The notes under the pieces: model-generated | The model's database searches: none | The model's input: only the letters and a program-made list of their open reading frames with translations | What the model was told of the DNA's origin: nothing | From: Viridibacillus sp050278625 | Lineage (GTDB): Bacteria > Bacillota > Bacilli > Bacillales_A > Planococcaceae | NCBI RefSeq assembly: GCF_050278625.1 | Contig: NZ_JBNNTI010000009.1 | Coordinates: forward strand, 43,650-107,649 | Length of the DNA: 64,000 nucleotides | Reading direction: 5' to 3' | Shown here: positions 8,606-16,801 of the stretch, piece by piece | Layout: every line of letters begins with the position of its first letter | Position numbering within the stretch: the first letter of the stretch is position 1 | Position numbers and translations under genes: made by a program

Positions 8606-8633
8606 ACTTCCTATAATGTATATTATGTTCGGG
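8606..8633 (+). other. dif-like Xer recombination site with an altered right arm
   Basis: The left arm ACTTCCTATAA and the first six bases of the right arm (TTATGT) match the 11-6-11 layout of Bacillus dif (left ACTTCCTAGAA, right TTATGTAAACT, as I recall them). The 6-base centre reads TGTATA. The last five bases of the right arm are TCGGG where dif has AAACT. It could be a chromosomal dif variant or an attachment-site scar of a Xer-using element. It lies 35 bp past the stop of the ribbon-helix-helix gene. Confidence 0.5.
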
Positions 8634-8667
8634 GCGTTTTACAGGATGGAGTAAAAGTGAATTTCCA

Positions 8668-9039
8668 TCACTCTACTCTATGTTTATAACTCGCATTTTT
8701 TACATCTTCTAGATCTATGTATTGTACGCTGTATTCAATGACATCATTTATATATACTTGATGCTGTTTAGCGAATGCTTTTAGTGCTTGTAAAAGATTT
8801 GCATCATATGTTGTCTTATATTGCACTCGATCTGTTGGACGAGTTGCTTTATCATAGACGATTGTATTTTGATCTAATACTGCTTGTACACCTGACTCCA
8901 ACAAGTAATTGACATGAGTATCATAATCATCAGCCATTATTTTTAGTTTCTCCAAAACCGCAGCACTTATATTCGTACGAAATTTAATACGAGCTTTATC
9001 TGTTGCTTGAATCAATTTCCCATTTGATAATTTCCACAT
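8668..9039 (-). CDS. Tandem ribbon-helix-helix-like protein
   Basis: 123 residues from ATG 9039 (AGGAG 12 bases upstream; GTG 9048 and TTG 9051 lie too near the ribosome site). Two similar halves are visible: KARIKFRTNISAAVLEKLK...HVNYLLESGVQAVL (about 16-55) and RVQYKTTYDANLLQALKAFA...YINDVIEYSVQYI (about 72-111). Each is a beta strand with alternating polar residues followed by two helices, the layout of a ribbon-helix-helix DNA-binding fold. A single chain carrying both halves would mimic a dimer. I infer DNA binding. It may regulate itself through the direct repeats upstream. Confidence 0.6.
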   Translation of the reverse strand: MWKLSNGKLIQATDKARIKFRTNISAAVLEKLKIMADDYDTHVNYLLESGVQAVLDQNTIVYDKATRPTDRVQYKTTYDANLLQALKAFAKQHQVYINDVIEYSVQYIDLEDVKNASYKHRVE

Positions 9040-9102
9040 AAAAAACACCAACTCCTAGCTTATTCTTATTAAAAAGTGCCCTTTCCCCTAGTATACAAAC
9101 GA

Positions 9103-9133
9103 ACGTTCTTATATGCAATATACACGTTCTTAT
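9103..9133. promoter_or_regulatory. Direct repeats upstream of the ribbon-helix-helix gene
   Basis: ACGTTCTTAT occurs at 9103-9112 and again at 9124-9133, exactly 21 bp apart (two helical turns), 64-94 bp before the start codon at 9039. Ribbon-helix-helix proteins often bind such repeats, so an autoregulatory operator is plausible. Confidence 0.4.
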
Positions 9134-9251
9134 TACTATACGGAGATTTTTTCAAAAAATGGATAATACTCTGTTCAAATAATGTATTTTTACACTATAT
9201 TAGATTAAATTGCATTGTTTTTATGAGGATTATGCCCTTTTTACGTAAGTA

Positions 9252-9263
9252 GAACATTTGTTC
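9252..9263. promoter_or_regulatory. LexA/DinR-box-like sequence
   Basis: GAACATTTGTTC fits the GAAC-N4-GTTC core of the Bacillus SOS box. It lies about 215 bp upstream of the ribbon-helix-helix start. The flanking bases (A and T) are not ideal and no SOS gene is adjacent. Confidence 0.25.
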
Positions 9264-9476
9264 TTAGTGATGAAAAAGAGCATAATTCAGAATGAAATTA
9301 TTGCTGAAAAATAAATCTATTTACCATATAGATATCATATATTACCAGTAAATTTTTAGTTAATTATAACATTTTCTTAAACTAATCTAGTTTAAGACCC
9401 ATTCTTCAGAGTTGATTTTTATCGAACTTTATTATAAAATATCAAACATTATTTTATTTCAAATCCACATGATGGC

Positions 9477-9818
9477 CTACCTAGTAGTTTCTTGAATTTC
9501 AATATTAACCACTTTTTCAGTATCGGTAATATACTTAATTCTTACAAAAACACCAAATTCTTTTTTACCATCTTTTAACCACAACTTAAATTTTTCAATA
9601 GTTGCATCCTCTTTAGATTCGATTCCTTCATGTAGGTAATCAATAATATTTGCATTGGGATACTTTGATTGTGTTACTTTTAGAGCAAGTTTGCCCCACT
9701 TACCATATGCTTGAATTTCATGTTGTGCATGAGTAATAGTTGGGGTATGTATTAATGCCGAACTTACTGTAATAATAAGTCCAAGTGCAATAAATGTTTT
9801 TCGCATCATTGATCTCAT
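9477..9818 (-). CDS. Secreted DUF3889 protein
   Basis: 113 residues. A signal peptide (MRKTFIALGLIITVSSALIHTP..., cut after THA) is followed by a mature part with YGKWGKLALKVTQSKYPNANIIDYLHEG and a beta-rich C-terminal half. This is the layout of the Bacillus YqzG/YhdC group (DUF3889): small secreted proteins of unknown function. Two ATGs, at 9818 and 9806, are possible starts; AGGAGATGA precedes the first. It is a single gene. Confidence 0.75.
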   Translation of the reverse strand: MRSMMRKTFIALGLIITVSSALIHTPTITHAQHEIQAYGKWGKLALKVTQSKYPNANIIDYLHEGIESKEDATIEKFKLWLKDGKKEFGVFVRIKYITDTEKVVNIEIQETTR

Positions 9819-9921
9819 CTCCTCTTATTTTAGGATGAGTAATTTGCTAAAAAACATTCTATACTGAGTAAGCTTTTTTTTAAACCCCACTATATCCCTC
9901 ATTCATTTTTCGTGAAAATCC

Positions 9922-10695
9922 TCATTTTGCTATTGCAGTGAAAAATAATCTAGGAAACTTAAAAATAATATGATTGTTTTGTTGTACTGGATAGGAAGCT
10001 TTCACTTGTTCATAGATCGTTTCTTCAAATAAAGGTTGAAGATCAGTAGGTAAAGCTTCTAGATAAGGGCGTAAGCGTGTCCCTTTGCTCCATTCAATGA
10101 TATCTTGATGACTATGCATAGTATGAAAGTACGTTGTTTGCCATATTGAAAATGCTGACGAATTGGCTGAAAGAAGATCGTAATATTCCTCTGGCGAAAG
10201 TGCATTTTCTTTACCTAGGATTGAGAAATCAAGCTGCCACCTTGGTTGTTGGCTCACTTCTTTAATAATTTGTCTAAAAGGTTCTTTGTCGCTTATAGGC
10301 ATTTGAACAGCCAACAAACCACCTGGAATTAATAACTGTATCAAGTTTGGTAAAAGTTTATCATGATTTGGAATCCATTGAATACATGCATTAGAGAAAA
10401 CAATGTCAAAGTCATTTCCTAAAGGAGATAAATCCCCACTTGCATCAAATGTTTGAAAATTAATGGCCGGGTTCGTTTGTTTAGCTTTCGCTACCATATG
10501 CTCTGAGCTATCAATTCCAAGTACGTATGCCTCTGGGTAGCGTTCTGCTAGAATTTTGGTACTATTTCCCGGACCACACCCTACATCAAGTATACGTTTT
10601 GGTTTGTTTATATGAATGCGATTTAGTAAATCTATTGCAGGTTGTGTACGTTCATTTTCATACTTTAAATACTGTTGTGAATTCCAGTCTGCCAT
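9922..10695 (-). CDS. tam: Trans-aconitate 2-methyltransferase
   Basis: 257 residues. The start MADWNSQQYLKYENERTQPA and the SAM-binding motif RILDVGCGPGNST (about 34-46) are typical of Tam. FDIVFSNACIQWIPNH and GGLLAVQMP, then RWQL, FHTMHSHQDIIEWSKGTRLRPYLE also fit Tam enzymes, which methylate trans-aconitate, an inhibitor of aconitase formed from cis-aconitate. Length matches the family (about 250-260). It is soluble. It is a single gene, separated from the importer operon by 238 bp and a hairpin. Confidence 0.88.
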   Translation of the reverse strand: MADWNSQQYLKYENERTQPAIDLLNRIHINKPKRILDVGCGPGNSTKILAERYPEAYVLGIDSSEHMVAKAKQTNPAINFQTFDASGDLSPLGNDFDIVFSNACIQWIPNHDKLLPNLIQLLIPGGLLAVQMPISDKEPFRQIIKEVSQQPRWQLDFSILGKENALSPEEYYDLLSANSSAFSIWQTTYFHTMHSHQDIIEWSKGTRLRPYLEALPTDLQPLFEETIYEQVKASYPVQQNNHIIFKFPRLFFTAIAK

Positions 10696-10816
10696 GAAAT
10701 CAACTCCTATAAGTTCATAAATTTACTGTCAAGTATACGACTTCATTTAATTATATATGAATTGGTAATTAAAAGCAGTTTTTGCTTAGCGCATCAAAGG
10801 AAGACAAATATAAGAA

Positions 10817-10853
10817 AGCCGCTCTCACCTTTGATAGCTGAAAGTGGCTTTAA
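10817..10853. terminator. Hairpin between importer operon and tam
   Basis: AAAGCCGCTCTCA ... TGAAAGTGGCTTT, 12 of 13 pairs. It lies about 80 bp past the end of the importer operon on the minus strand. The T-tail is weak. Confidence 0.5.
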
Positions 10854-10933
10854 TTTATATAGACGCCCATAACATGAATTTTTTGCGTTATAGACGGGAA
10901 TCCTTGCAATTAAACCAATCTATCAGTAGAAAA

Positions 10934-12037
10934 TCAATATTCGCCTAAAATTTTGACGGCTTTTTCTGTAATTGACGTGTCAATTGCTTTGTTGAAGTCG
11001 AATTTCCCTTGTGTTGCTCCGTTTGCTTTGTACATATCGTATTGTGCATGAATATCATCGATACGCATTTTACCGTCTGGATCAAGCCCGGTTACAAATA
11101 CTTTTCCCCATAACTTCGCATCTTTTAATGCTGTATGTTTTGTCATGATGTCGATGATTTGGTCTTTATCTTCCCCTTTGATAAACGCATCATTATAGTC
11201 TCGAACACCTTTTAAATATGCAAGCATGAAGCGCAGTGAAACATTTTGTTCTTTACTCATGAATTTAGGAGATGCTAATACTAATGCAATTTGTGAATCT
11301 GGCGCATAGTCTGTTGTATCACCAAAGCGTGTTAGTATCCCTTTTTCGATGCCTTGGGCGATTAATGGTTCAATACTAAGTGCAGCATCAATTGAACCGT
11401 TTTCGAGGGCTCCTAACATGCTACCGAAGTCATTCATTAGTGTAAATTTTACATCCTTATCAGTTAATCCTGCATGTTCAAGCATTCTTTGATAGATGTA
11501 TCCATCAATTGAGTTTTTTGCAGAGACAGCAATCTTTTTACCTTTAAAATCTGAGTAATCTTTAATCTTATCCTTCATATGGTTACCGATAACAAATGAG
11601 AAATAGGATTTTCCAGGTACGTTATGCCCTTTATCTGCAATAATTTTAACGTCGATACCCTGTGCAATTGCATTAAAGAAAGAGGCTGTTGATATTCCTC
11701 CTGCAATATCTACTTCACCCGCTGCAAGTGCAGGTAACATGTCATCACTATTTGCAAATTGAGCAAATTCTACTTCAATATTATAATCCTTGAAGTAACC
11801 TTTCTCTTTTGCGATATAAAAACCTGCTCCAGATGCCGCTCCGTCTTCAGCAATAACTACTTTAGTCTTTTTACTTAATGGTGCTAAATCTCCAGACGGA
11901 TTATCTTTACTAACTTCATTTTTGTGTTTTGTTCCTGAAGTTTCCTTACTCCCTGTTTCTTTATCTGAACACCCAGCAATGAACATTGCAAGGATAAGAA
12001 AGGGTATAAATAAGCCTAACTTTAACCACTTGAGCAT
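10934..12037 (-). CDS. ABC importer substrate-binding lipoprotein (SsuA/NMT1-like)
   Basis: 367 residues from ATG 12037 (AAAAGGGGG upstream). A lipoprotein signal (FLILAMFIAGC, lipobox IAGC, Cys23) anchors it outside the membrane. The mature part is a type II binding protein of the NMT1/THI5 and SsuA group: VVIAEDGAASGAGFYIAKEKGYFKDYNI, ALAAGEVDIAGG, KGKKIAVSA, LENGSIDAALSIEPL. This class carries nitrate, sulfonates, taurine or thiamine precursors. It is the last gene of a permease-ATPase-binding protein operon. The ligand cannot be told from sequence, and no thiamine or SAM riboswitch precedes the operon. Confidence 0.88.
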   Translation of the reverse strand: MLKWLKLGLFIPFLILAMFIAGCSDKETGSKETSGTKHKNEVSKDNPSGDLAPLSKKTKVVIAEDGAASGAGFYIAKEKGYFKDYNIEVEFAQFANSDDMLPALAAGEVDIAGGISTASFFNAIAQGIDVKIIADKGHNVPGKSYFSFVIGNHMKDKIKDYSDFKGKKIAVSAKNSIDGYIYQRMLEHAGLTDKDVKFTLMNDFGSMLGALENGSIDAALSIEPLIAQGIEKGILTRFGDTTDYAPDSQIALVLASPKFMSKEQNVSLRFMLAYLKGVRDYNDAFIKGEDKDQIIDIMTKHTALKDAKLWGKVFVTGLDPDGKMRIDDIHAQYDMYKANGATQGKFDFNKAIDTSITEKAVKILGEY

Positions 12038-12057
12038 GTCTTGCCCCCTTTTACTAA

Positions 12058-12837
12058 TTACTTTCTTGATTTTTGAACTTCTTCTTGCAGATGCTTCCAA
12101 ATGTCTAAAAAATGTCCTGCTGTACGATGGTTCGCTCTAATTTGTTCTATATTTCTCGGCCTTGGCAAATCATTTTGAATCTCTTTTATGATTCTCCCAG
12201 GTTGCGAGCTCATTAATAGTATTCGGTCGCTCAGTAGCAATGCTTCATCAATACTATGCGTAATAAATAGCACTGTTTTCTTTGTTTCTTCCCAAATAGA
12301 CAATAGCTCTTCTTGCAGTATAAATTTGTTTTGTTCATCAAGTGCAGCAAATGGTTCATCCATTAGTAAAATTTCTGGATCATTAGCAAAAGCACGTGCA
12401 ATACTTACACGTTGTTTCATTCCTCCAGAAAGTTCTTTTGGATAAAGCGTTGAAAACTTTTCTAGACCGACTTTTTCCAAATAGTAAGATGTACGCTCTT
12501 CTATCAATTCAGCTGGCAAATGTCTCATTTTTAGACCAAATGCAACGTTCTCCTCAACGGTTAGCCAAGGAATAACTCCTCGTTCTTGAAAAACCATCGA
12601 TTGAAGAGGTCGATTTTCTTCTCCCTCGGCAATATTAAAATCACCTACACTCGTTGTTTCGAGTCCAGCTAAAATACGTAGTAACGTTGTTTTCCCGCAG
12701 CCACTCGGACCAACAAGACAAACAAATTCACCTTCTGAAATATTCAGAGAAATATGGTCCAAAGCAGTGACATTACTATTTTTTTTGTAGAAAACTTTCG
12801 TCATATCTTGAATTGAAATTTTAGTTTTGTCTTCCAC
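12058..12837 (-). CDS. ABC importer ATPase (SsuB/TauB-like)
   Basis: 259 residues. Walker A GPSGCGKTT (about 43-51), Q-loop in SMVFQERGVIPW, signature LSGGMKQRVSIARAF (about 141-155), Walker B ILLMDEPFAALDE and the His switch FITHSIDEAL are all present. The ERGVIPWLTVEENV sequence after the Q-loop is typical of the nitrate/sulfonate/taurine ATPases. It starts 4 bases after the permease stop and ends 20 bases before the binding protein, so the three form one operon. Confidence 0.9.
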   Translation of the reverse strand: MEDKTKISIQDMTKVFYKKNSNVTALDHISLNISEGEFVCLVGPSGCGKTTLLRILAGLETTSVGDFNIAEGEENRPLQSMVFQERGVIPWLTVEENVAFGLKMRHLPAELIEERTSYYLEKVGLEKFSTLYPKELSGGMKQRVSIARAFANDPEILLMDEPFAALDEQNKFILQEELLSIWEETKKTVLFITHSIDEALLLSDRILLMSSQPGRIIKEIQNDLPRPRNIEQIRANHRTAGHFLDIWKHLQEEVQKSRK

Positions 12838-12841
12838 TGCT

Positions 12842-13663
12842 TCACCTCCAAGATAAAATCTTCTTCTGTAACGCCCTTAGTAAAAGTGAAAACAAGTAGC
12901 CGAAAAATGAAATGAGTATAAGCCCAACGAACATCTCTTTTAGCATAAAGGCTTTATAAGAGGTCCATATTAGATAACCTATACCTGATGTTGCTCCCAT
13001 CATTTCAGCTGCAACAATCGTTAAGAGCGCAATTGCCTGCCCCATTTGAATCCCCTCCATCATTACCGGCAATGCCCCAGGGAAAGCAATTTTTAGGAAA
13101 AAATCCTTAGAACTTGCTCCGTAATTTTTGGCGACATCTAAATAGATAGAGTCGATATTAATGACCCCTGCTGTTGTATTGATGACGACTGGGAAAAAGA
13201 CGCTACCAGCAATCGTAACAACTTTAGAGAAGTCCCCGATTCCAAATAAAATAATAATAATCGGTAACAAAGCGAGAGTAGGTATAGGCATGAGTGCCAT
13301 CACAATCGGTGAGATGAAGTGTCTAATTGGCGAATACAGCCCCATTAATAGTCCAATGACAACGCCTGGAATAACCCCAAGTAAAAAACCTGCAATAATT
13401 CGATAAAGGGAAATGCCAATATGGTTAAATAATTCACCACTCATTGCCAAGGAATAGAATGTACTTACGATTTCAGATGGCGGTGGGAAGAAACGTGCAT
13501 CAAGCAAATTGGTTTGGGATAAGAACTCCCATAACAGCAAGAGAAAAATAGGTGAAGCGATTGTAAGCATCTGCTTCATACGTTCTTTCAATTGTCTCTT
13601 CTTCCATTCCTGTTGTTCAACTTCGACAGGATTGTGGTTTTTAGTCATTTTATCGTCCCTCAT
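12842..13663 (-). CDS. ABC importer permease (SsuC/TauC-like)
   Basis: 273 residues, first gene of the operon. About six membrane helices. The EAA loop that contacts the ATPase is seen as VAKNYGASSKDFFLKIAFPGALP (about 180-203). FFPPPSEIVSTFYSLAMSGELFNHIGISLYRI near the N-terminus is characteristic of SsuC/TauC/ThiX permeases. Two starts are possible: ATG 13663 (GAGGTGG 6 bases upstream) and ATG 13651 (GAGGG 8 bases upstream). Confidence 0.88.
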   Translation of the reverse strand: MRDDKMTKNHNPVEVEQQEWKKRQLKERMKQMLTIASPIFLLLLWEFLSQTNLLDARFFPPPSEIVSTFYSLAMSGELFNHIGISLYRIIAGFLLGVIPGVVIGLLMGLYSPIRHFISPIVMALMPIPTLALLPIIIILFGIGDFSKVVTIAGSVFFPVVINTTAGVINIDSIYLDVAKNYGASSKDFFLKIAFPGALPVMMEGIQMGQAIALLTIVAAEMMGATSGIGYLIWTSYKAFMLKEMFVGLILISFFGYLFSLLLRALQKKILSWR

Positions 13664-13801
13664 TCTTCACCACCTCTTCATACAAATGATATGTACTTTG
13701 CCCTCGAAGTGTGTCAGCAGCCTATTAGAAAAGATAAAGCGCTCAGTGGCTAAAACCTTAATTATGAGGCTAATGAGGAACATCATTTTAAACACAAAAA
13801 A

Positions 13802-13821
13802 CCCGGAAATAATTTTCCGGG
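13802..13821 (-). terminator. Terminator of the YpzG-like gene
   Basis: On the minus strand CCCGGAAA - loop - TTTCCGGG followed by TTTTTTG, 29 bases past the stop at 13850. Confidence 0.8.
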
Positions 13822-13849
13822 CTAGATAGCACTTATACCTTCATGATTG

Positions 13850-14008
13850 TTATAACTGAGACTGTCGTGATTTCGCTGCAGTTCTCAAGAGTTTGTTATG
13901 CAGAGTTACCTCCGTTTGTCCATTCACTTGAGATTTTTGACGCTTATCCCTTGTCCAGTTGTGGTGGATTTGTTGAGATTTTGGATCTAAGTGTTCCGGC
14001 CTACTCAT
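13850..14008 (-). CDS. ypzG: YpzG-family small protein
   Basis: 52 residues: MSRPEHLDPKSQQIHHNWTR, then DKRQKSQVNGQTEV. The LDPxSxxxHHNWTRxKxxxSQVNGQTE pattern is that of Bacillus YpzG, a small soluble protein of unknown role. CTAGGAGGCGG ends 7 bases before ATG 14008, a strong ribosome site. It is a single gene with its own terminator. The very polar composition fits a spore- or stress-related small protein, but that is inference. Confidence 0.75.
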   Translation of the reverse strand: MSRPEHLDPKSQQIHHNWTRDKRQKSQVNGQTEVTLHNKLLRTAAKSRQSQL

Positions 14009-14285
14009 CGTGTTCCGCCTCCTAGTCATGTTGGATTTATAAGTGAAATCGTAAATAGTATAGCTTGCTTATGTATTATTATACCGATTGTTGATTGTGA
14101 ATTTTATCCATTATGTGTTGATGAATACATAAAATCCCTTAAGTGATATAACTCATCCTATAGTATTAGTATTATTCGATATGGCCAATAATTTTTATTC
14201 TAGCCATCTATATTTGATTGCTTAACACTTTAATCAGTACATGCATATAATAAAGGGTTAAATACATTTAAACTGAGGTGAATCA

Positions 14286-15548
14286 TTGTTTATATATGTA
14301 GTGAAAGCGGGAGATTCTTTATTTTCCGTGGCATCAAAGTATCAAGTAAATATGGATAGCATCCGGATTACAAATGGATTGAAAATACCAAATATAGTAC
14401 CGGGGCAAGATTTGCTGATTCCAACAGATGTTTATATTGTCCAACCTGGAGATTCCTTATATAAAATTGGCCAAATGGCTTTAGTGCCTGTTGAAACGAT
14501 TAAACTTTATAATGGCTTGCATTCGAATAATTTGTCCGTAGGTATGCGTATATATTTGCCACCTAGAAAGAAATATAGGGCTGCAAATTTCAGCTATTTA
14601 ACTCCAACAACACCAACAAAAGATATAGAATTGATTAATCAATTTTCAGATAGTAATTCTTATTATGGTGTCTTTGAATATCATATATCAAATGACGGTA
14701 CATTAAGTCCATTGTACCTTCACAGCATTAATACATTAAGTCGGCAAAATCAAGTAGCGCCAATTGCTGTTATATCAAATTTAACGGAAACAGGTTTTAG
14801 TTCAGCTGTAGCAAGAAGTATTATTAGTAATCCGACTATAAGACAGCAAGCAGTGAATAATATTTATAACATAGTAAAAAATAATAATTTTGCGGGCGTC
14901 AATATCGATTTTGAATTGCTGAAGGATTATGATGCAGCTAATTATGTGACTTTTATCCGAATGGTGAGAGATCGTTTAAGTCCAGAAGGTTATACTACGT
15001 CTGTTGCATTACAGGCTAAGACGGATGATACCACTCCATGGACAAAAGGTTATGATTATAAAGGTATTGGTGAGGCTGCTGATTTCGTCTTTTTGATGGC
15101 CTATGATTTTCATCATGGAGGTGGTGAACCCGGCCCTGTAGCACCGGAAAATGAGGTGCGGCAAACAATTCAATATGCCAAAAATCATATGAGTGCCAAT
15201 AAAATTATTTTAGGTGTTCCAAATTACGGATATGACTGGACTATGGCTGGAGATGGTTCTGTCATTAGTGCTAGCGCCATTTCTGTAGGTGATGCGGTGA
15301 ATACCGCAATGACAAATCAAGTACCGATTCAATACTCTAATCACTACCAGCAAGCCCACTTTGAGTATTGGGACGCATTAGGCAATCGGCATATTATTTG
15401 GTTTGAAGATTCAAGATCTCGTGCACTAAAGCTTCAAATGGTCGTAGATTACCGATTAAAAGGAATAGGCATATGGCAATTAGGCCTAGCATTCCCTCAA
15501 TCGCCTTATTTAGTGCGGCATTTTTTGAGTAAAAGAACTGTTATTTAA
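14286..15548 (+). CDS. LysM-GH18 spore cortex/peptidoglycan hydrolase (SleL/YaaH type)
   Basis: 420 residues from a TTG start (GAGGTGA 5 bases upstream). Two LysM modules bind peptidoglycan: FIYVVKAGDSLFSVASKYQV (1-46) and DVYIVQPGDSLYKIGQMA (47-93). A GH18 domain follows (about 100-415). Its catalytic strand reads FAGVNIDFELL where the consensus is DGxDxDxE; the general-acid Glu is kept, and IDFE matches SleL/YaaH. MAYDFHHGG and GIWQLGLAFPQ are further GH18 motifs. There is no signal peptide, as in YaaH, which is deposited in the spore by the mother cell. The likely role is N-acetylglucosaminidase in cortex lysis. Confidence 0.88.
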   Translation: MFIYVVKAGDSLFSVASKYQVNMDSIRITNGLKIPNIVPGQDLLIPTDVYIVQPGDSLYKIGQMALVPVETIKLYNGLHSNNLSVGMRIYLPPRKKYRAANFSYLTPTTPTKDIELINQFSDSNSYYGVFEYHISNDGTLSPLYLHSINTLSRQNQVAPIAVISNLTETGFSSAVARSIISNPTIRQQAVNNIYNIVKNNNFAGVNIDFELLKDYDAANYVTFIRMVRDRLSPEGYTTSVALQAKTDDTTPWTKGYDYKGIGEAADFVFLMAYDFHHGGGEPGPVAPENEVRQTIQYAKNHMSANKIILGVPNYGYDWTMAGDGSVISASAISVGDAVNTAMTNQVPIQYSNHYQQAHFEYWDALGNRHIIWFEDSRSRALKLQMVVDYRLKGIGIWQLGLAFPQSPYLVRHFLSKRTVI

Positions 15549-16059
15549 ATAGACTAGCGACCGTAATAAAAATATTAATTATAAAATTTTTATATGAAAT
15601 TAAAAATCAAAATACAGGAAGGGTACAAGAGGAAATTAAAATTAATGCTTTAAAGATAGTATTATCAAGGAATTGAGTTTATTTGCATTTGTTTCTACAA
15701 TGCAAGATAATGCATGGAAAAGTTTGTTTTTGAGGCTAATTGCTTCAATCTTTTTTTTATTTAATTTTACTTGGTTAAAATTTCCATCTTGCTACCATCA
15801 TGAGCCGACACATCAGGATGATGGATATGCGGAAGCGGATACACAAGAAGAACTAGGAAAGAATGTCATTAACCATGTAGGGTTGGCATGTTGAATTTAT
15901 TAATATTAATTAAGGTGTAGAAAATACTTTAATACAAATTCATCTTAATAATACAAAAGCAGCGCGGGATTTCTTTCTTCCCAGGCTGCTTTTTATGTTG
16001 TCGTTTATTCTACCTAACTTATTTATCCAATACAGACACCTTAGATGTATTCACAAGGT
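15549..16059 (+). other. Intergenic with an unsupported frame
   Basis: A frame from a TTG at 15673 to 15894 (73 codons, one hydrophobic segment, then a His/Asp/Glu-rich tail) has a weak AAGGAA just upstream. It matches nothing I know. A hairpin with a T-tail follows at 15955-15994, so a small transcript ending there is possible. Confidence 0.25.
15955..15994 (+). terminator. Terminator hairpin
   Basis: AAAAGCAGC-G-CGGGA ... TCCC-A-GGCTGCTTTTT with one bulge on each side. Confidence 0.6.
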
Positions 16060-16209
16060 TTAAGATACAGTAAACGCATTTCCTTTTCCTAGCTCGCTTG
16101 AAACCTTTATAGAGCCACCCATTTTATTGAGTAATTGTTTTGTTAGGCTAGACTGATTCCAGAACCTTCTATAATATTTTTGCATAGGTCCAAAATGGTG
16201 ATTTCTAGG
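16060..16209 (-). pseudogene. C-terminal remnant of a histidine kinase
   Basis: Minus-strand reading gives EITILDLCKNIIEGSGISLA, then after a one-base shift LTKQLLNKMGGSIKVSSELG ending GNAFTVS and a stop at 16060. GxGxxLA...LxxxMGGxIxVxSExGKGxxFTV is the G2 box and tail of a histidine-kinase ATPase domain. The rest of the kinase is missing. It is a clear relic. Confidence 0.7.
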
Positions 16210-16419
16210 TTATCATGAACAATCTAATAAGTATACAGTTAGGAATAGCAAACCGTATTGAAGGAATTAGCGAAGTAATTTCGGATGTTGAGGACAGAAA
16301 AAATGAAAAGAATAAATTTACAGTTATTAAATAATCTTTGCCAATAAGTGAAAGACCTCGTAAAAAGGATAACAAGTTCAATACATTATCAAGACTTATC
16401 ATCCTATAAATATACTCTT

Positions 16420-16445
16420 ATAGCCCCAGTGTTCCATGTATATGA
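16420..16445 (-). mobile_element. Tiny IS3-type transposase remnant
   Basis: Read on the minus strand it gives IHGTLGL then stop. TAGCCCCAGTGTTCCATG differs by one base from the 3' end of the IS3 transposase at the right edge of this window. Only about 20 bases remain, so the call is tentative. From 16210 to 16628 nothing else is supported except a 39-codon frame (16215-16334, +) without a good ribosome site. Confidence 0.3.
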
Positions 16446-16628
16446 ATGATGAACCTGTTCAAGTACGAGCCGTTAATGTGAGGCGAAGTTTGCTATTAAA
16501 ACAGATATTTATGTAAATATATAAAACAAAACACTTATTATATTAAATAAAATATGGAAAAATTTCTATTCCTAGTAATATATTTAAGATTTGAGAAATA
16601 TATATAGTATGTATTGAGGAGGGATAAT

Positions 16629-16790
16629 ATTCGAAAAAAATTTGTGTTTAGTTGGAGAATATTCATTTTAATTCTGAGTTTTGTATTATTCATGTTTAAT
16701 GTAATTAGTTTCGCGGTTTTCTCTATTGGCTCTGGAAGCATACTGTTGACTTTAGCTAGTGATAAAAGAACTCGCAATAGTGAAACTTAA
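16629..16790 (+). CDS. Small single-pass membrane protein with a probable ATT start
   Basis: 53 residues if translation begins at ATT 16629, which has GAGGAGGGA 4 bases upstream, the best ribosome site nearby; GTG 16644 is the alternative. The product would read MRKKFVFSWRIFILILSFVL..., with a basic start, a membrane helix (about 10-40) and a polar tail SDKRTRNSET. An ATT start is rare but is known for infC. I do not recognise a family. Confidence 0.4.
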   Translation: MRKKFVFSWRIFILILSFVLFMFNVISFAVFSIGSGSILLTLASDKRTRNSET

Positions 16791-16801
16791 ACGAATTTAT
16801 A

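Noticed and set aside
13664..13800. Riboswitch before the SsuABC-like operon
   Set aside because: No thiamine, SAM or other known leader motif could be found.
15673..15894. 73-codon + frame as a gene
   Set aside because: TTG start with poor ribosome site, no known motif; only the downstream hairpin favours it.
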